Shown here piece after piece: positions 1 to 8,356 of a stretch of 45,674 nucleotides of DNA. Positions within the stretch are counted from its first letter, which is position 1; every line of letters begins with the position of its first letter. A program made the translations under genes and the position numbers. This DNA comes from Bacillota bacterium (GTDB taxonomy: Bacteria > Bacillota > Clostridia > Lachnospirales > Lachnospiraceae): the NCBI GenBank assembly GCA_023392615.1, contig JAEVYT010000038.1:1-45674 (forward strand). The letters run 5' to 3'. Below the pieces are notes generated by a model. The model did no database searches. It was not told where the DNA came from and was given only the letters and a program-made list of their open reading frames with translations.

Positions 1-13
1 GTAAAATCATTTG

Positions 14-90
14 TAGGCATAGGTTAACATCCTTTCGTATTTTTTGTTTGTGGTGAACTCATTATACAAAAAAATGTTAACTTATGCCTA
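14..90. repeat. Family III hairpin repeat, copy 1
   Basis: Arms 14-29 and 75-90 form a 16-bp stem with one G-T pair, beginning TAGGCATA and ending TATGCCTA. The loop region shares TGAA...ACTCA...TATACA and AAATGTT blocks with a second copy at 7016-7088. A T-rich tract follows the hairpin, so it could also terminate an upstream transcript. The pairing is seen directly; the repeat-family status rests on two copies. Confidence 0.6.
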
Positions 91-324
91 TATTATTTTT
101 TCTTACCCCAATGTTAAGTTTAGAACCATATTTTATGAAAATAAAAGAATAGATTGTACATTTCCAATCAAAAAGAAAAATTGCTGTATGTGGATCATTT
201 TCTTTATGCTTGAATATAAATAATGGGATTTACACTCATAATGAAAGATAAATTATGGTGTGAGCCTCGTTTATTATATGAAATTTAGTTATATATTCTA
301 TCAATCGCAAACTGTTATATGATA

Positions 325-556
325 GAGACGCCATCAATACGTTTGAGTGTTTATCACATAACAAGAAGTATGTAATTATTAATCCATAAAGAGACCGTTT
401 GACGCCGTCGGCATTTAGTTGGTTGCAGAATTTTTTAAATCTGTAACCAACTTATGTGCCGTTACATGCGTCAATCGAGTGGAAACGTGTCTCTGGTGGA
501 TAATAATTACATGCTTTTAAGTTATGTGAAAAACTTCGTTCACTAAAATGGCGTCG
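325..556. repeat. Family II nested hairpin element, copy 1 (core 378-474)
   Basis: This is a large nested inverted structure. Outer arms GACGCCAT (327-334) and ATGGCGTC (548-555) enclose a long imperfect stem of about 40 bp (about 354-394 with 488-527). Inside is a compact core: TTGACGC (399-405) with GCGTCAA (468-474), GGCA (410-413) with TGCC (457-460), and a perfect 13-bp stem with one G-T pair (417-429 with 440-452). The core recurs at 45455-45550 with constant flanks but a different, still paired, inner stem. A T-run follows the outer arm. It holds no convincing ORF. It could be a structured RNA or a folded mobile DNA element. Confidence 0.6.
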
Positions 557-580
557 CACTCTTTTTTGTTATGAAATTTT

Positions 581-1324
581 TTATCTCCAGTTACTGCGAT
601 AATAACGCTTTCTGTATTCCTTTGGAGTTAATCCGGTGTGCTTTTTAAAGACATTGATAAAATGACTGTGTGAATTAAATGCTAGGTAATTACAGATATC
701 TGTAGCGGAATAATCAGAAAACTTTAGCATATTTTCCGCAGCTTCTATTCGTTTGCTTAATATAAAATTCCCGATTGTTGTATTCATTTCTTTTTTAAAT
801 AACCCACATAAATAGGTGGCATTTTTACCGGTATATTGTGCGAGTGCTTCTATCGTGATAGCGTCATGCAAATTGTTGTATATGTAATCAATACACTGTG
901 AGACAGGGATTGAGTTACTGCGCTTTGTATGAAGCTTTTTCATTCTTCCAGCATAATCGAAAACAATTTCTTTATGTAACTTAGTTAAATCTTTTGTAGT
1001 AGTGCATCGATCAAGCTTACGGATATTAACATCGCTTAATGTATATGCAGTTTCAACATCCATGCCTCCTTCCATGCAAAAACGCGTGATAAATGCAATT
1101 GCGATTGTGAGGTGATATTGCATATTACGAATTGCATTGGTGGAAAGGACACCCAATTGTTGGTTGTCCAGAGGTATCATGATTTCTTTTAGCATCTCAA
1201 TGTCCCCATTTTTTACTGCTCCATAAAAGCGCAGCTCTTTTTCATAAGGGAGATGATTATGATGATCTTCTCTTTGTAAAAAAAGAGAGTGAATAAGCAT
1301 GGAATCGGTAATGTTTTCTTTCAT
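581..1324 (-). CDS. AraC-family transcriptional regulator
   Basis: A 247-residue DNA-binding regulator. The C-terminal 108 residues (about 140-247) form the AraC/XylS double helix-turn-helix: a first helix pair around IDYIYNNLHDAITIEALAQY and a second around YSATDICNYLAFNSHSHF, followed by the family tail FKKHTGLTPKEYRK. The N-terminal 130 residues have no cupin or periplasmic signature I recognise and are presumably the ligand or dimer domain. The start is supported by AGGAGG upstream. The gene is divergent from the GH16 glucanase with 206 bp between starts, where ACTAATT motifs repeat, so it probably controls that gene and perhaps itself. The ligand is unknown; a glucan oligosaccharide is an inference from context. 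Confidence 0.85.
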   Translation of the reverse strand: MKENITDSMLIHSLFLQREDHHNHLPYEKELRFYGAVKNGDIEMLKEIMIPLDNQQLGVLSTNAIRNMQYHLTIAIAFITRFCMEGGMDVETAYTLSDVNIRKLDRCTTTKDLTKLHKEIVFDYAGRMKKLHTKRSNSIPVSQCIDYIYNNLHDAITIEALAQYTGKNATYLCGLFKKEMNTTIGNFILSKRIEAAENMLKFSDYSATDICNYLAFNSHSHFINVFKKHTGLTPKEYRKRYYRSNWR

Positions 1325-1353
1325 CTTATCCTCCTGAACTTAATTCGTTTGTC

Positions 1354-1413
1354 ACTAATTTAGCTAACTGCTTAAATCGTACTTAAATCGGTTGTTACTA
1401 ATTGCTACTAATT
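1354..1413. promoter_or_regulatory. Candidate AraC operator: iterated ACTAATT and CTTAAATCG motifs
   Basis: ACTAATT occurs at 1354-1360, 1397-1403 and 1407-1413, the last two 10 bp apart. CTTAAATCG occurs at 1371-1379 and 1382-1390, 11 bp apart. Direct repeats spaced by about one helical turn in a divergent regulator/target region are typical of AraC-family sites. Binding is inferred. Confidence 0.4.
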
Positions 1414-1530
1414 TATTTTAATTATATCAGAAAAATAAGATATAAAACAGAATTTTGTGATATTTTTTAGTGATTTTACGTGATACAGTTTGTCTTGTAA
1501 GAGAAACTTATTTATGGAAAGGGGTAATTT

Positions 1531-4500
1531 ATGAAAAAGACTAGTAAAAGAATTATTTTGGCTATTACAATGATAATGGTCATGGTTTTACTACCGGTTT
1601 TTGGAATGAAGTTGACGGAAGCCAAAACTAAAGTAAAAGTTAGCTCGGTAACAATCACGCAACCAACCAAAAAATCACTCACAGTAAAGGTGGGTAGCAC
1701 TTATCAGTTAAAGGTGAAGGTTGCACCATCTAAGGCAACAAACAAAAGTGTTAGTTATATGAGTTCAAACAGTAAAATTGTTGTTGTTAGCAATTCGGGG
1801 AAGCTAACAGCCAAAAGTAAAGGAACGGCAAAAATTACTGTTACAGCAAGGGACGGAAGTGGTAAAAAAGCGGTTCTAACCGTAAATTCGGTTGTTCCGG
1901 TAAATAAAGTAACAATTGTAAATCCAACAGAAGATAGTATTGTACTAACAAAAGGGAAGACATATACGGTTAAAGCATCCGTAGCACCTACAAATGCAAA
2001 TAATAAAGGTTTAAGCTATAGCAGCTCAAACACAAAAGTTGCAACTGTGGATGGTAACGGTAAAGTGATAGGAAAAAATAATGGCAAAACCGTAATAACG
2101 GTAAAAGCAAAAGATGGAAGTGGAAAACTGGATACCGTTAATGTTGTGATAGGATATCCGGTAACAGGAATTAGTGTTAATCCCAACTCTATTACAAAGG
2201 CAGTTGGAACTAATTATAAAGTGAATGCGGTGATTACCCCATCCAATGCATCTATAAAAGCTATCAGATACTCCAGTTCAAATACAGCGCTTGCAACAGT
2301 AGATAAATACGGAAATGTAGCGCTTAAAAAGACCGGAACAGTTGCAATATCAGTATATGCTACTGATGGAAGTGGTAAAAAAGCAACTTTAACAATTAAT
2401 ATTATTACTCCGGTAAAATCAGTTACATTACCGGAAACAAAAGTTACAAAAAATGTAGGAACTAATTATCAGATGGTACCAACTGTTATGCCAAGTAATG
2501 CAACAAACAAAAAGCTTACATATACAAGCTCCAGTACATCCTTAGCAACAGTGGATACAAATGGTAAGGTGTCCTTACTGAAAGCAGGAGTGGTCACTAT
2601 TACAGCCGCTGCAGTAGATGGTAGCGGAGTGAAAGCAACCGTAACAATCACGATTGTTACTCCGGTTAAAACGATTAATATAGCAGAAACAAATGTAACG
2701 AAAAATGTTGGTAGTAATTATCAGGTAGTAGCAAGTGTGCTTCCTACCGATGCAACAAACAAAAAACTTACATACACAAGCTCCAACACAACAGTAGCAA
2801 CAGTAGACGCTAGTGGAAAGGTATCTTTACTGAAAACAGGCGTAGTTAAGATAACTGTAGCAGCTGCAGATGGCAGTGGATTAAAAGCAACTTGTACAAT
2901 TACTATTATTGATGCAGGTTATAGCTTAAAATGGCAAGATAATTTTAACGGAACAAAGTTGAATACGGCTGATTGGAATTATGAATTACATGAGCCAGGC
3001 TGGGTTAATAATGAATTACAGAAGTATACTGACTCAGAGGAGAATACCTTTGTTAAAGATGGCTCTCTTGTTATTAAAGCCGTTAAGAAAGTAGATAAAG
3101 ATGGAAATGTTTCCTATACCTCCGGTAGAGTAAATACTCAGGGAAAACACGACTTTAAATACGGTCGTTTTGAAGCAAGAATTAAATCACCTAGCGGAAA
3201 GGGCTTCCTTCCAGCTTATTGGATGATGCCAACGGATGAGAACTTATATGGTCAGTGGCCAAAATGTGGTGAAGTAGATATTATGGAGGTTCTTGGCGAC
3301 AAAACAAATAAAGCATATGGAACACTTCATTTTGGTGAACCACATACTCAAAAACAGGGAAGTTTAACATTAGAAAATGGTGACTTTGCAAGTGAGTATC
3401 ATGTATATGCTTGTGAATGGGAACCAAGCGAAATTCGTTTTTATATAGATGGTATTTTATATAATACAGTAAAAGATTGGTTTTCAAAGAAACCAGGTTT
3501 TGGTGAAGTGACCTATCCGGCTCCATTTGATCAACCATTCTATATGATTCTCAATCTTGCAGTTGGCGGAAGTTGGCCAGGGAATCCGGATGCAACAACA
3601 CAATTTGGTGAGAATGCTGAACTTAAGGTTGATTATGTAAAAGTATATCAGAAAGACAGTTACAATGAAAATGTAGAGAAACCTACCTCTGAGGTAACCT
3701 TACGTGATCCGGATGCAACAGGCAACTACATTAATAACGGAAATTTCTCAGTAAAAGAGAGTCTAACTGATAAGAAAAACTGGGATTTCTTGCTTGCAGG
3801 AACCGGCGTAGCAACGGCAGATATCACTAATAATGAATTAGTGATTAACACAACAGACGCAGGCGAATTAGATTACAGCGTTCAAGTTGTACAACCTGAT
3901 TTACCAATGAAAAAAGGCAAACGTTATCGCCTCACATTTGATGCATCTGCTGCAGAAAATCGTACGATGATAACTGATATATCAGCACCGGATAATGGCT
4001 ATATTCGTTACATGCCGAATACCATTACGAATTTAACAACCGAAAAGAAATCATATACTTACGATTTTGATATGTTAAATAACAGTGATCCGAACGGAAG
4101 AGTGGAATTTAATCTTGGTAATCAGGGATCTACTGCACAGGTAAAAATCAGCAATGTTAGATTAGAGATGATCGGTGATGCAGTTACACCACCGGAGACT
4201 AAGAGTGTACTTCCTGACGGAAATTATGTTTATAATGGAGCTTTCCAGGAAGGAATAAACCGTTTAGCTTATTGGAATATTGATAATAAGTGTAATGGAG
4301 CAGAAGTTTCTGTTACAAATGTTAATAATATTCGTGAATTAAAGGCGGTTGTTCCAAATACTGTAGCTGACATGTCACAGGTTGTTTTAAAGCAAGATGT
4401 AGCAATAACAGGAGGAAAAACTTATATATTAACTTTTGATGCATATGGAGATAATGCTCAAACCATTCAAACTACGGTTGCAGGAAAGACTTTTGATACA

Positions 4501-5592
4501 ACTTTAACGGCTACAAAGAAGTCTTACAAATATACCTTTACAACCGAAGACGGACTATCCGGTAGTGATCTTAAATTCCTTTTAGGAGTAGCGGGCACCG
4601 CTTATATCGACAATGTTCGAATCCAAGAAGATGCATTATTGATTAACGGGGATTTCTCAAATGGATTAACCGGTTTTGAAGCATTTACTGATTCAAGTGT
4701 ATCCAGTAAGGTGACTTACACAGTAGATTCACAGAAGGAAGATAATGCAGCGCTCTTTGATATTAATGATACAGGTGATGCAGAATGGAAGATTCAGCTG
4801 AAACAGAATAACATTAAGCTTGAACAAGGAAAATGGTACAAGATAAGCTTTGATGCGAAATCATCGATGAACCGTTCCATTATGTATGCATTGCAAAGAG
4901 ATGGAAGCTCTGATAATGATTGGACACCATACTCTGGATCAAATAAAATTAGTATTACAAGTAGTTATCAAAATTTTTCAAAAGTATTCAAGATGACTTC
5001 TACTACTGATCCAAGAACAATATTTAGTATATCCATGGGTGCTGTAGATGGAATTCGAATTCAAGATTCGCATCAGGTATTTATTGATAATATTAAATTA
5101 GTTGAAGTTGAGGCTCCTCCAGTTGATACAGTAGAAGTTGGTACTGATTTAATCAAGAACGGTGATTTTTCTAAGGCAGAAGAAAGCTGGACGAATGCAG
5201 TTACCGCACCGGGTGCCGCTACAGCAGATTTTACACAAGGTAAGGCTGTTTACCAGATTACTAACCCGGGTTCTGCAGATTGGAATGTCCAACTTAAGCA
5301 GGGAGGATTATTACTAGAGAGTGGATCAACCTACAAAGTTAAATTTAAAGTTAAATCAACCCAAGCAAGAACAATAAAATTAGCTTTACTTACAGCAACA
5401 TACGATTATTACGGTGGGGCAGATATTGCTCTTAATGCAGGTGAAGAGTTAAGTTTTGAGCAAGACATAACGATATCAAAGGATACAAATACTGCAATCG
5501 ATTTCATAATTTCAATGGGTAAGCTTGAGAATGTAGATACACCAGCTTCTAATATAGAAATTAGTGATATTAGCTTTGTAAAAACTAAATAA
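1531..5592 (+). CDS. Secreted multidomain GH16 endo-beta-glucanase (laminarinase type)
   Basis: A 1353-residue secreted enzyme predicted to cut beta-1,3 or mixed-linkage glucan. The N-terminus has basic residues and a hydrophobic stretch, a signal peptide ending near residue 31. Five Ig-like Big_2 repeats follow (about 37-460), each with an ATVD or SSN-type strand and a DGSG turn. The GH16 catalytic domain spans about 464-710 and contains GEVDIMEVLGD, with E581, D583 and E586 forming the ExDxxE active site. Four beta-sandwich modules resembling CBM4/9 follow (about 728-881, 898-1033, 1036-1194, 1206-1353), each opening with a NGxF motif (NNGNF, YNGAF, INGDF, KNGDF). There is no sortase signal or dockerin, so the Ig-like repeats probably act as spacer or wall contact. 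AAAGGGG precedes the start. A cytosolic-type GH5 follows. Confidence 0.93.
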   Translation: MKKTSKRIILAITMIMVMVLLPVFGMKLTEAKTKVKVSSVTITQPTKKSLTVKVGSTYQLKVKVAPSKATNKSVSYMSSNSKIVVVSNSGKLTAKSKGTAKITVTARDGSGKKAVLTVNSVVPVNKVTIVNPTEDSIVLTKGKTYTVKASVAPTNANNKGLSYSSSNTKVATVDGNGKVIGKNNGKTVITVKAKDGSGKLDTVNVVIGYPVTGISVNPNSITKAVGTNYKVNAVITPSNASIKAIRYSSSNTALATVDKYGNVALKKTGTVAISVYATDGSGKKATLTINIITPVKSVTLPETKVTKNVGTNYQMVPTVMPSNATNKKLTYTSSSTSLATVDTNGKVSLLKAGVVTITAAAVDGSGVKATVTITIVTPVKTINIAETNVTKNVGSNYQVVASVLPTDATNKKLTYTSSNTTVATVDASGKVSLLKTGVVKITVAAADGSGLKATCTITIIDAGYSLKWQDNFNGTKLNTADWNYELHEPGWVNNELQKYTDSEENTFVKDGSLVIKAVKKVDKDGNVSYTSGRVNTQGKHDFKYGRFEARIKSPSGKGFLPAYWMMPTDENLYGQWPKCGEVDIMEVLGDKTNKAYGTLHFGEPHTQKQGSLTLENGDFASEYHVYACEWEPSEIRFYIDGILYNTVKDWFSKKPGFGEVTYPAPFDQPFYMILNLAVGGSWPGNPDATTQFGENAELKVDYVKVYQKDSYNENVEKPTSEVTLRDPDATGNYINNGNFSVKESLTDKKNWDFLLAGTGVATADITNNELVINTTDAGELDYSVQVVQPDLPMKKGKRYRLTFDASAAENRTMITDISAPDNGYIRYMPNTITNLTTEKKSYTYDFDMLNNSDPNGRVEFNLGNQGSTAQVKISNVRLEMIGDAVTPPETKSVLPDGNYVYNGAFQEGINRLAYWNIDNKCNGAEVSVTNVNNIRELKAVVPNTVADMSQVVLKQDVAITGGKTYILTFDAYGDNAQTIQTTVAGKTFDTTLTATKKSYKYTFTTEDGLSGSDLKFLLGVAGTAYIDNVRIQEDALLINGDFSNGLTGFEAFTDSSVSSKVTYTVDSQKEDNAALFDINDTGDAEWKIQLKQNNIKLEQGKWYKISFDAKSSMNRSIMYALQRDGSSDNDWTPYSGSNKISITSSYQNFSKVFKMTSTTDPRTIFSISMGAVDGIRIQDSHQVFIDNIKLVEVEAPPVDTVEVGTDLIKNGDFSKAEESWTNAVTAPGAATADFTQGKAVYQITNPGSADWNVQLKQGGLLLESGSTYKVKFKVKSTQARTIKLALLTATYDYYGGADIALNAGEELSFEQDITISKDTNTAIDFIISMGKLENVDTPASNIEISDISFVKTK

Positions 5593-5621
5593 TTAAATTT
5601 ATAGTGGAATAAGATACAATG

Positions 5622-5663
5622 GGCACAAGCCATTTTTGTGAATTCTAAAAAATGGTTTGTGCC
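5622..5663 (+). terminator. Hairpin after the GH16 gene
   Basis: GGCACAAGCCATTTTT (5622-5637) pairs with AAAAAATGGTTTGTGCC (5647-5663). The tail after the stem is only weakly T-rich. It sits 30 nt after the GH16 stop and before the GH5 gene, so the two genes may be only partly co-transcribed. Confidence 0.6.
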
Positions 5664-5741
5664 TTAAGTTTAGATTTAATATTATCCGTTTTGAACGATG
5701 ATATATATAAATCGATTGATAGATAAGAAAAGGATAGGAAC

Positions 5742-6797
5742 ATGAAGAAGATAGACGGATATATGTATGGAATAAATTTAGGTGGTTGGTTATCGCAATG
5801 TCCGAAGGAATATGGTCATTATGACTCATTTATAGTGGAAGATGATGTAAAAAGAATATCAGAATGGGGAGCGGATCATATCCGTTTACCGATTGATTTT
5901 GAATTGATTAGTGACGGGAATGGTCACTATATAGAAAAAGGTTATTCCTATATTAAGAACTGCATTTTATGGTGCAGAAAATATGGTTTGAATATGATAT
6001 TAGACCTTCATAAAACGGAAGGGTATGTTTTTGATGATTACGAAAATTCAAATGACTTTTTTTATAATAGAAAATTACAGTTAAAGTTTATTGATATATG
6101 GAAAGAGTTTTCAAAAAGATTTAGTAAAGAGGAAGATATACTGGCTTTTGAATTATTGAATGAAGTTGTTGATCCGATGGTGGTTTCGCAGTGGAATTAT
6201 ATCGCAACGGAAACAATCAATGAAATACGTTCTATTTGTCCTAATATAAAAATAATAGTCGGTGGTGTTTGCTACAACAGCGTAAATGCGATTAAATTAT
6301 TAGATTTACCTGAGGATAAAAACTTAATCTATAATTTCCACTGCTATGAACCGCTTGTATTTACTCATCAAAATGCATATTGGGTTGAGGATATGCCAAA
6401 GGATTTCAGCATAACGTATCCGTTAAAAAGAAAAGAGTATTTTGATATTATTCCAAGTAGAGAAAACCCAATGGAATTTGATCCGACACCTGAGAAATTG
6501 ATTGATCATAGATTTTTTGAAGAATTATTTGAAGAAGCAATCAAAGTTGCAGAAAAAAAAGGTGTTAGTTTATATTGTGGAGAATACGGCGTTATTGATC
6601 AGGCTGATGCGAAAAGTGCGAGTTTATGGTATAAGGATATCTGTAGAGTATTTAAAAGACATGGTATTGGTTCAGCGGTATGGACTTACAAAAAGTTGGA
6701 CTTCGGTATCATTGATGCGCCTGATGTAAAAATTCCTTTTTTTAATACAAGGAAAAACGTTACACTACCACAGCTATGTGAAAGAAACGTTGTTTAA
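5742..6797 (+). CDS. GH5-family glycoside hydrolase, no signal peptide
   Basis: A 351-residue TIM-barrel glycosidase of the cellulase GH5 clan. Landmarks are GINLGGWLSQ near the N-terminus, the barrel strand HIRLPIDFE, the general acid in FELLNEVVD (E141) and the nucleophile in LYCGEYGV (E281), with HCYEPLVFTH between them. No signal peptide or binding module is present, so it probably acts in the cytosol on imported oligosaccharides. It follows the secreted GH16 enzyme, suggesting a two-step scheme of extracellular glucan cutting and internal trimming. Substrate (beta-1,3- or beta-1,4-glucoside) cannot be fixed from sequence alone. The start is preceded by AGGATAGGA. Confidence 0.85.
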   Translation: MKKIDGYMYGINLGGWLSQCPKEYGHYDSFIVEDDVKRISEWGADHIRLPIDFELISDGNGHYIEKGYSYIKNCILWCRKYGLNMILDLHKTEGYVFDDYENSNDFFYNRKLQLKFIDIWKEFSKRFSKEEDILAFELLNEVVDPMVVSQWNYIATETINEIRSICPNIKIIVGGVCYNSVNAIKLLDLPEDKNLIYNFHCYEPLVFTHQNAYWVEDMPKDFSITYPLKRKEYFDIIPSRENPMEFDPTPEKLIDHRFFEELFEEAIKVAEKKGVSLYCGEYGVIDQADAKSASLWYKDICRVFKRHGIGSAVWTYKKLDFGIIDAPDVKIPFFNTRKNVTLPQLCERNVV

Positions 6798-7015
6798 TAA
6801 TGAGTATATTGTTTATTTACATAGATTTACATAGAATTATATGTTATATATAATATAGTTATTATATAAAAATTATCCATTTGTGTAATTACATGTATAT
6901 AAAGCATGTAATTTGTTGGTGGGAACGATGTTGTTCAAAATGGGAGGAAACATGATATAATTTCTTCAAAATAATTATAAGATCAATTATAGTTAGTGAA
7001 AGGCTACAATTAGCT

Positions 7016-7088
7016 TAGGCATAGTTTGCGTGTTATGTATGGTTGTGTTGAAAAAACTCAGTATACATAAAATGTTGTACTATGCCTA
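7016..7088. repeat. Family III hairpin repeat, copy 2
   Basis: Arms TAGGCATAGT (7016-7025) and ACTATGCCTA (7079-7088) pair perfectly; an inner stem joins 7033-7040 and 7063-7070. The outer TAGGCATA is identical to copy 1 at 14-90 while the inner stem bases differ and still pair. This is the main recognisable item in the 567-bp gap 6798-7364. That gap also has a small inverted repeat at about 6889-6916 (AATTACATG/CATGTAATT) and the promoter at 7272-7299; no small ORF was convincing. Confidence 0.6.
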
Positions 7089-7271
7089 TTTTATATTAAA
7101 GATGGTTATAAGTATGGCTTCATAAATGAACTTAATAAAGTTAAAACGTCTATATGATCGAAATGTCCTATAGATATTTTGGCTCCAAAAAGAATTTTAG
7201 TTCTATTCCATTTAATTTAGATTTGCCTTTAAGACAAAGGGTCTTACGAAACACTTGCCCTAAGATAATAT

Positions 7272-7299
7272 TTGACATATAATAGAAACTTATTATAAA
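7272..7299 (+). promoter_or_regulatory. Sigma-A-type promoter for the amidotransferase-like gene
   Basis: TTGACA (7272-7277), a 16-bp spacer, then TATAAA (7294-7299), about 65 bp upstream of the start codon at 7365. Confidence 0.65.
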
Positions 7300-7364
7300 A
7301 GTGGTAATAATAGATTGGAAGCTATAAAAGTATACATAATATAAGAAAGGGCAGGAATGTTTAT

Positions 7365-8072
7365 ATGAAGAATGGTAAAACGATTAAAGTTGGAATAATC
7401 GGAGATTACGATGGAAGACCATCGCATATTGCGACTTCCGAATCATTGAAACACAGTAGTGAGGCACTTGGAACCGCTATAGAAGTGATTTGGGTACCAA
7501 CGGAATCCTTAATAAGTGATACAACACAATTAGCCGAATATCAGGGGTTATGGTGTGCACCCGGAAGCCCTTATAAAAGTATGCTTGGGGCATTGAATGG
7601 GGTTCGATACGCAAGGGAGAATGATGTTCCCTTACTAGGAACCTGCGGTGGTTTTCAGCACGCAATTCTTGAGTATGCAAAAGACATTCTCCAATACAAG
7701 GAGATTGAAGATGATGATTTTGATATTTATTCTACTAATATCTTTCTATCCGAAATGACCTGTTCCCTGGTTGGTCAAAGCCGTACGATATTGATTCAAG
7801 ATAATACCCTACTTTCAGAGATCTATAAGGAAACGAAGATGGTTGAACGTTATAACTGCAGCTTTGGCTTAAATGAGGAGTTTGAAAAAACATTATTACA
7901 GAAAGATTGGATGGTGGCAGCAAAGGATGAACAGGGAGAAGTACGAGCACTGGTATTGGATGGGAAGAAATTCTTTGTGATTACGTTATTTCAACCACAA
8001 TTAAGCTCATCGAAGGAAAACCCTCATATACTTGTAAATTCGTTTATAAGAAAAATAGTTGAACAAATGTAA
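7365..8072 (+). CDS. Stand-alone CTP-synthase-type glutamine amidotransferase domain protein
   Basis: A 235-residue class I glutamine amidotransferase fold resembling the C-terminal half of PyrG but without the synthetase domain. Matching features are KVGIIGDYDGRPSHIATSES, GLWCAPGSPYKSMLGAL, the nucleophile-elbow-like GTCGGFQHA (C94) and LFQPQLSS near the end. In PyrG that last site is FHPEF, carrying the catalytic His and Glu; here both are Gln (Q210, Q212), so standard glutamine hydrolysis is doubtful. I recall a database family named CTP synthase C-terminal region-related (seleno)protein, in which some members have selenocysteine; this protein has an ordinary TGC cysteine. It has its own promoter and is not next to any nucleotide synthesis gene. 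Function unknown. Confidence 0.8.
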   Translation: MKNGKTIKVGIIGDYDGRPSHIATSESLKHSSEALGTAIEVIWVPTESLISDTTQLAEYQGLWCAPGSPYKSMLGALNGVRYARENDVPLLGTCGGFQHAILEYAKDILQYKEIEDDDFDIYSTNIFLSEMTCSLVGQSRTILIQDNTLLSEIYKETKMVERYNCSFGLNEEFEKTLLQKDWMVAAKDEQGEVRALVLDGKKFFVITLFQPQLSSSKENPHILVNSFIRKIVEQM

Positions 8073-8083
8073 CTTCATAAATC

Positions 8084-8186
8084 ACTAAACCAAGATCTAT
8101 TATTCTTCATGCGGGACAGAGATATATGGAAAGCCCTAAATACTAAAACAATATATGTTTTCTTGCACTTGCTTGGTTTGTTTAGT
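8084..8186. other. Imperfect inverted repeat in the 284-bp gap before the ABC-F gene
   Basis: AAACCAAG (8087-8094) can pair with CTTGGTTT (8172-8179), with an alternative ACTAAAC/GTTTAGT pairing of overlapping arms (8084-8090 with 8180-8186). It may be a leader structure or the terminator of the upstream gene. There is no T-run directly after it and no conserved peptide such as the leader ORFs of antibiotic-induced ABC-F genes could be supported. Confidence 0.3.
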
Positions 8187-8356
8187 AATACATGTACTTA
8201 TCTGATCAGTGATACCGATAATTTGCTGGCAAATATGTACTTTACATAAGCGATAGAATTAAGTTTCTAGACTTTTCTATATCCTTATGGTACGATGATT
8301 TGGCAGTAGAAACAGTTCTACATTATTTGAATGAAATAGCATATGCGAGGTTTAAG

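Noticed and set aside
1640..2910. Tandem near-repeats in DNA resembling a repeat array
   Set aside because: They encode the five Big_2 protein domains in frame and diverge at the DNA level; there are no CRISPR-like constant repeats and spacers.
7365..8072. Selenoprotein reading of the CTP-synthase-like gene
   Set aside because: The key position is TGC (Cys), and no in-frame TGA with a following hairpin is present.
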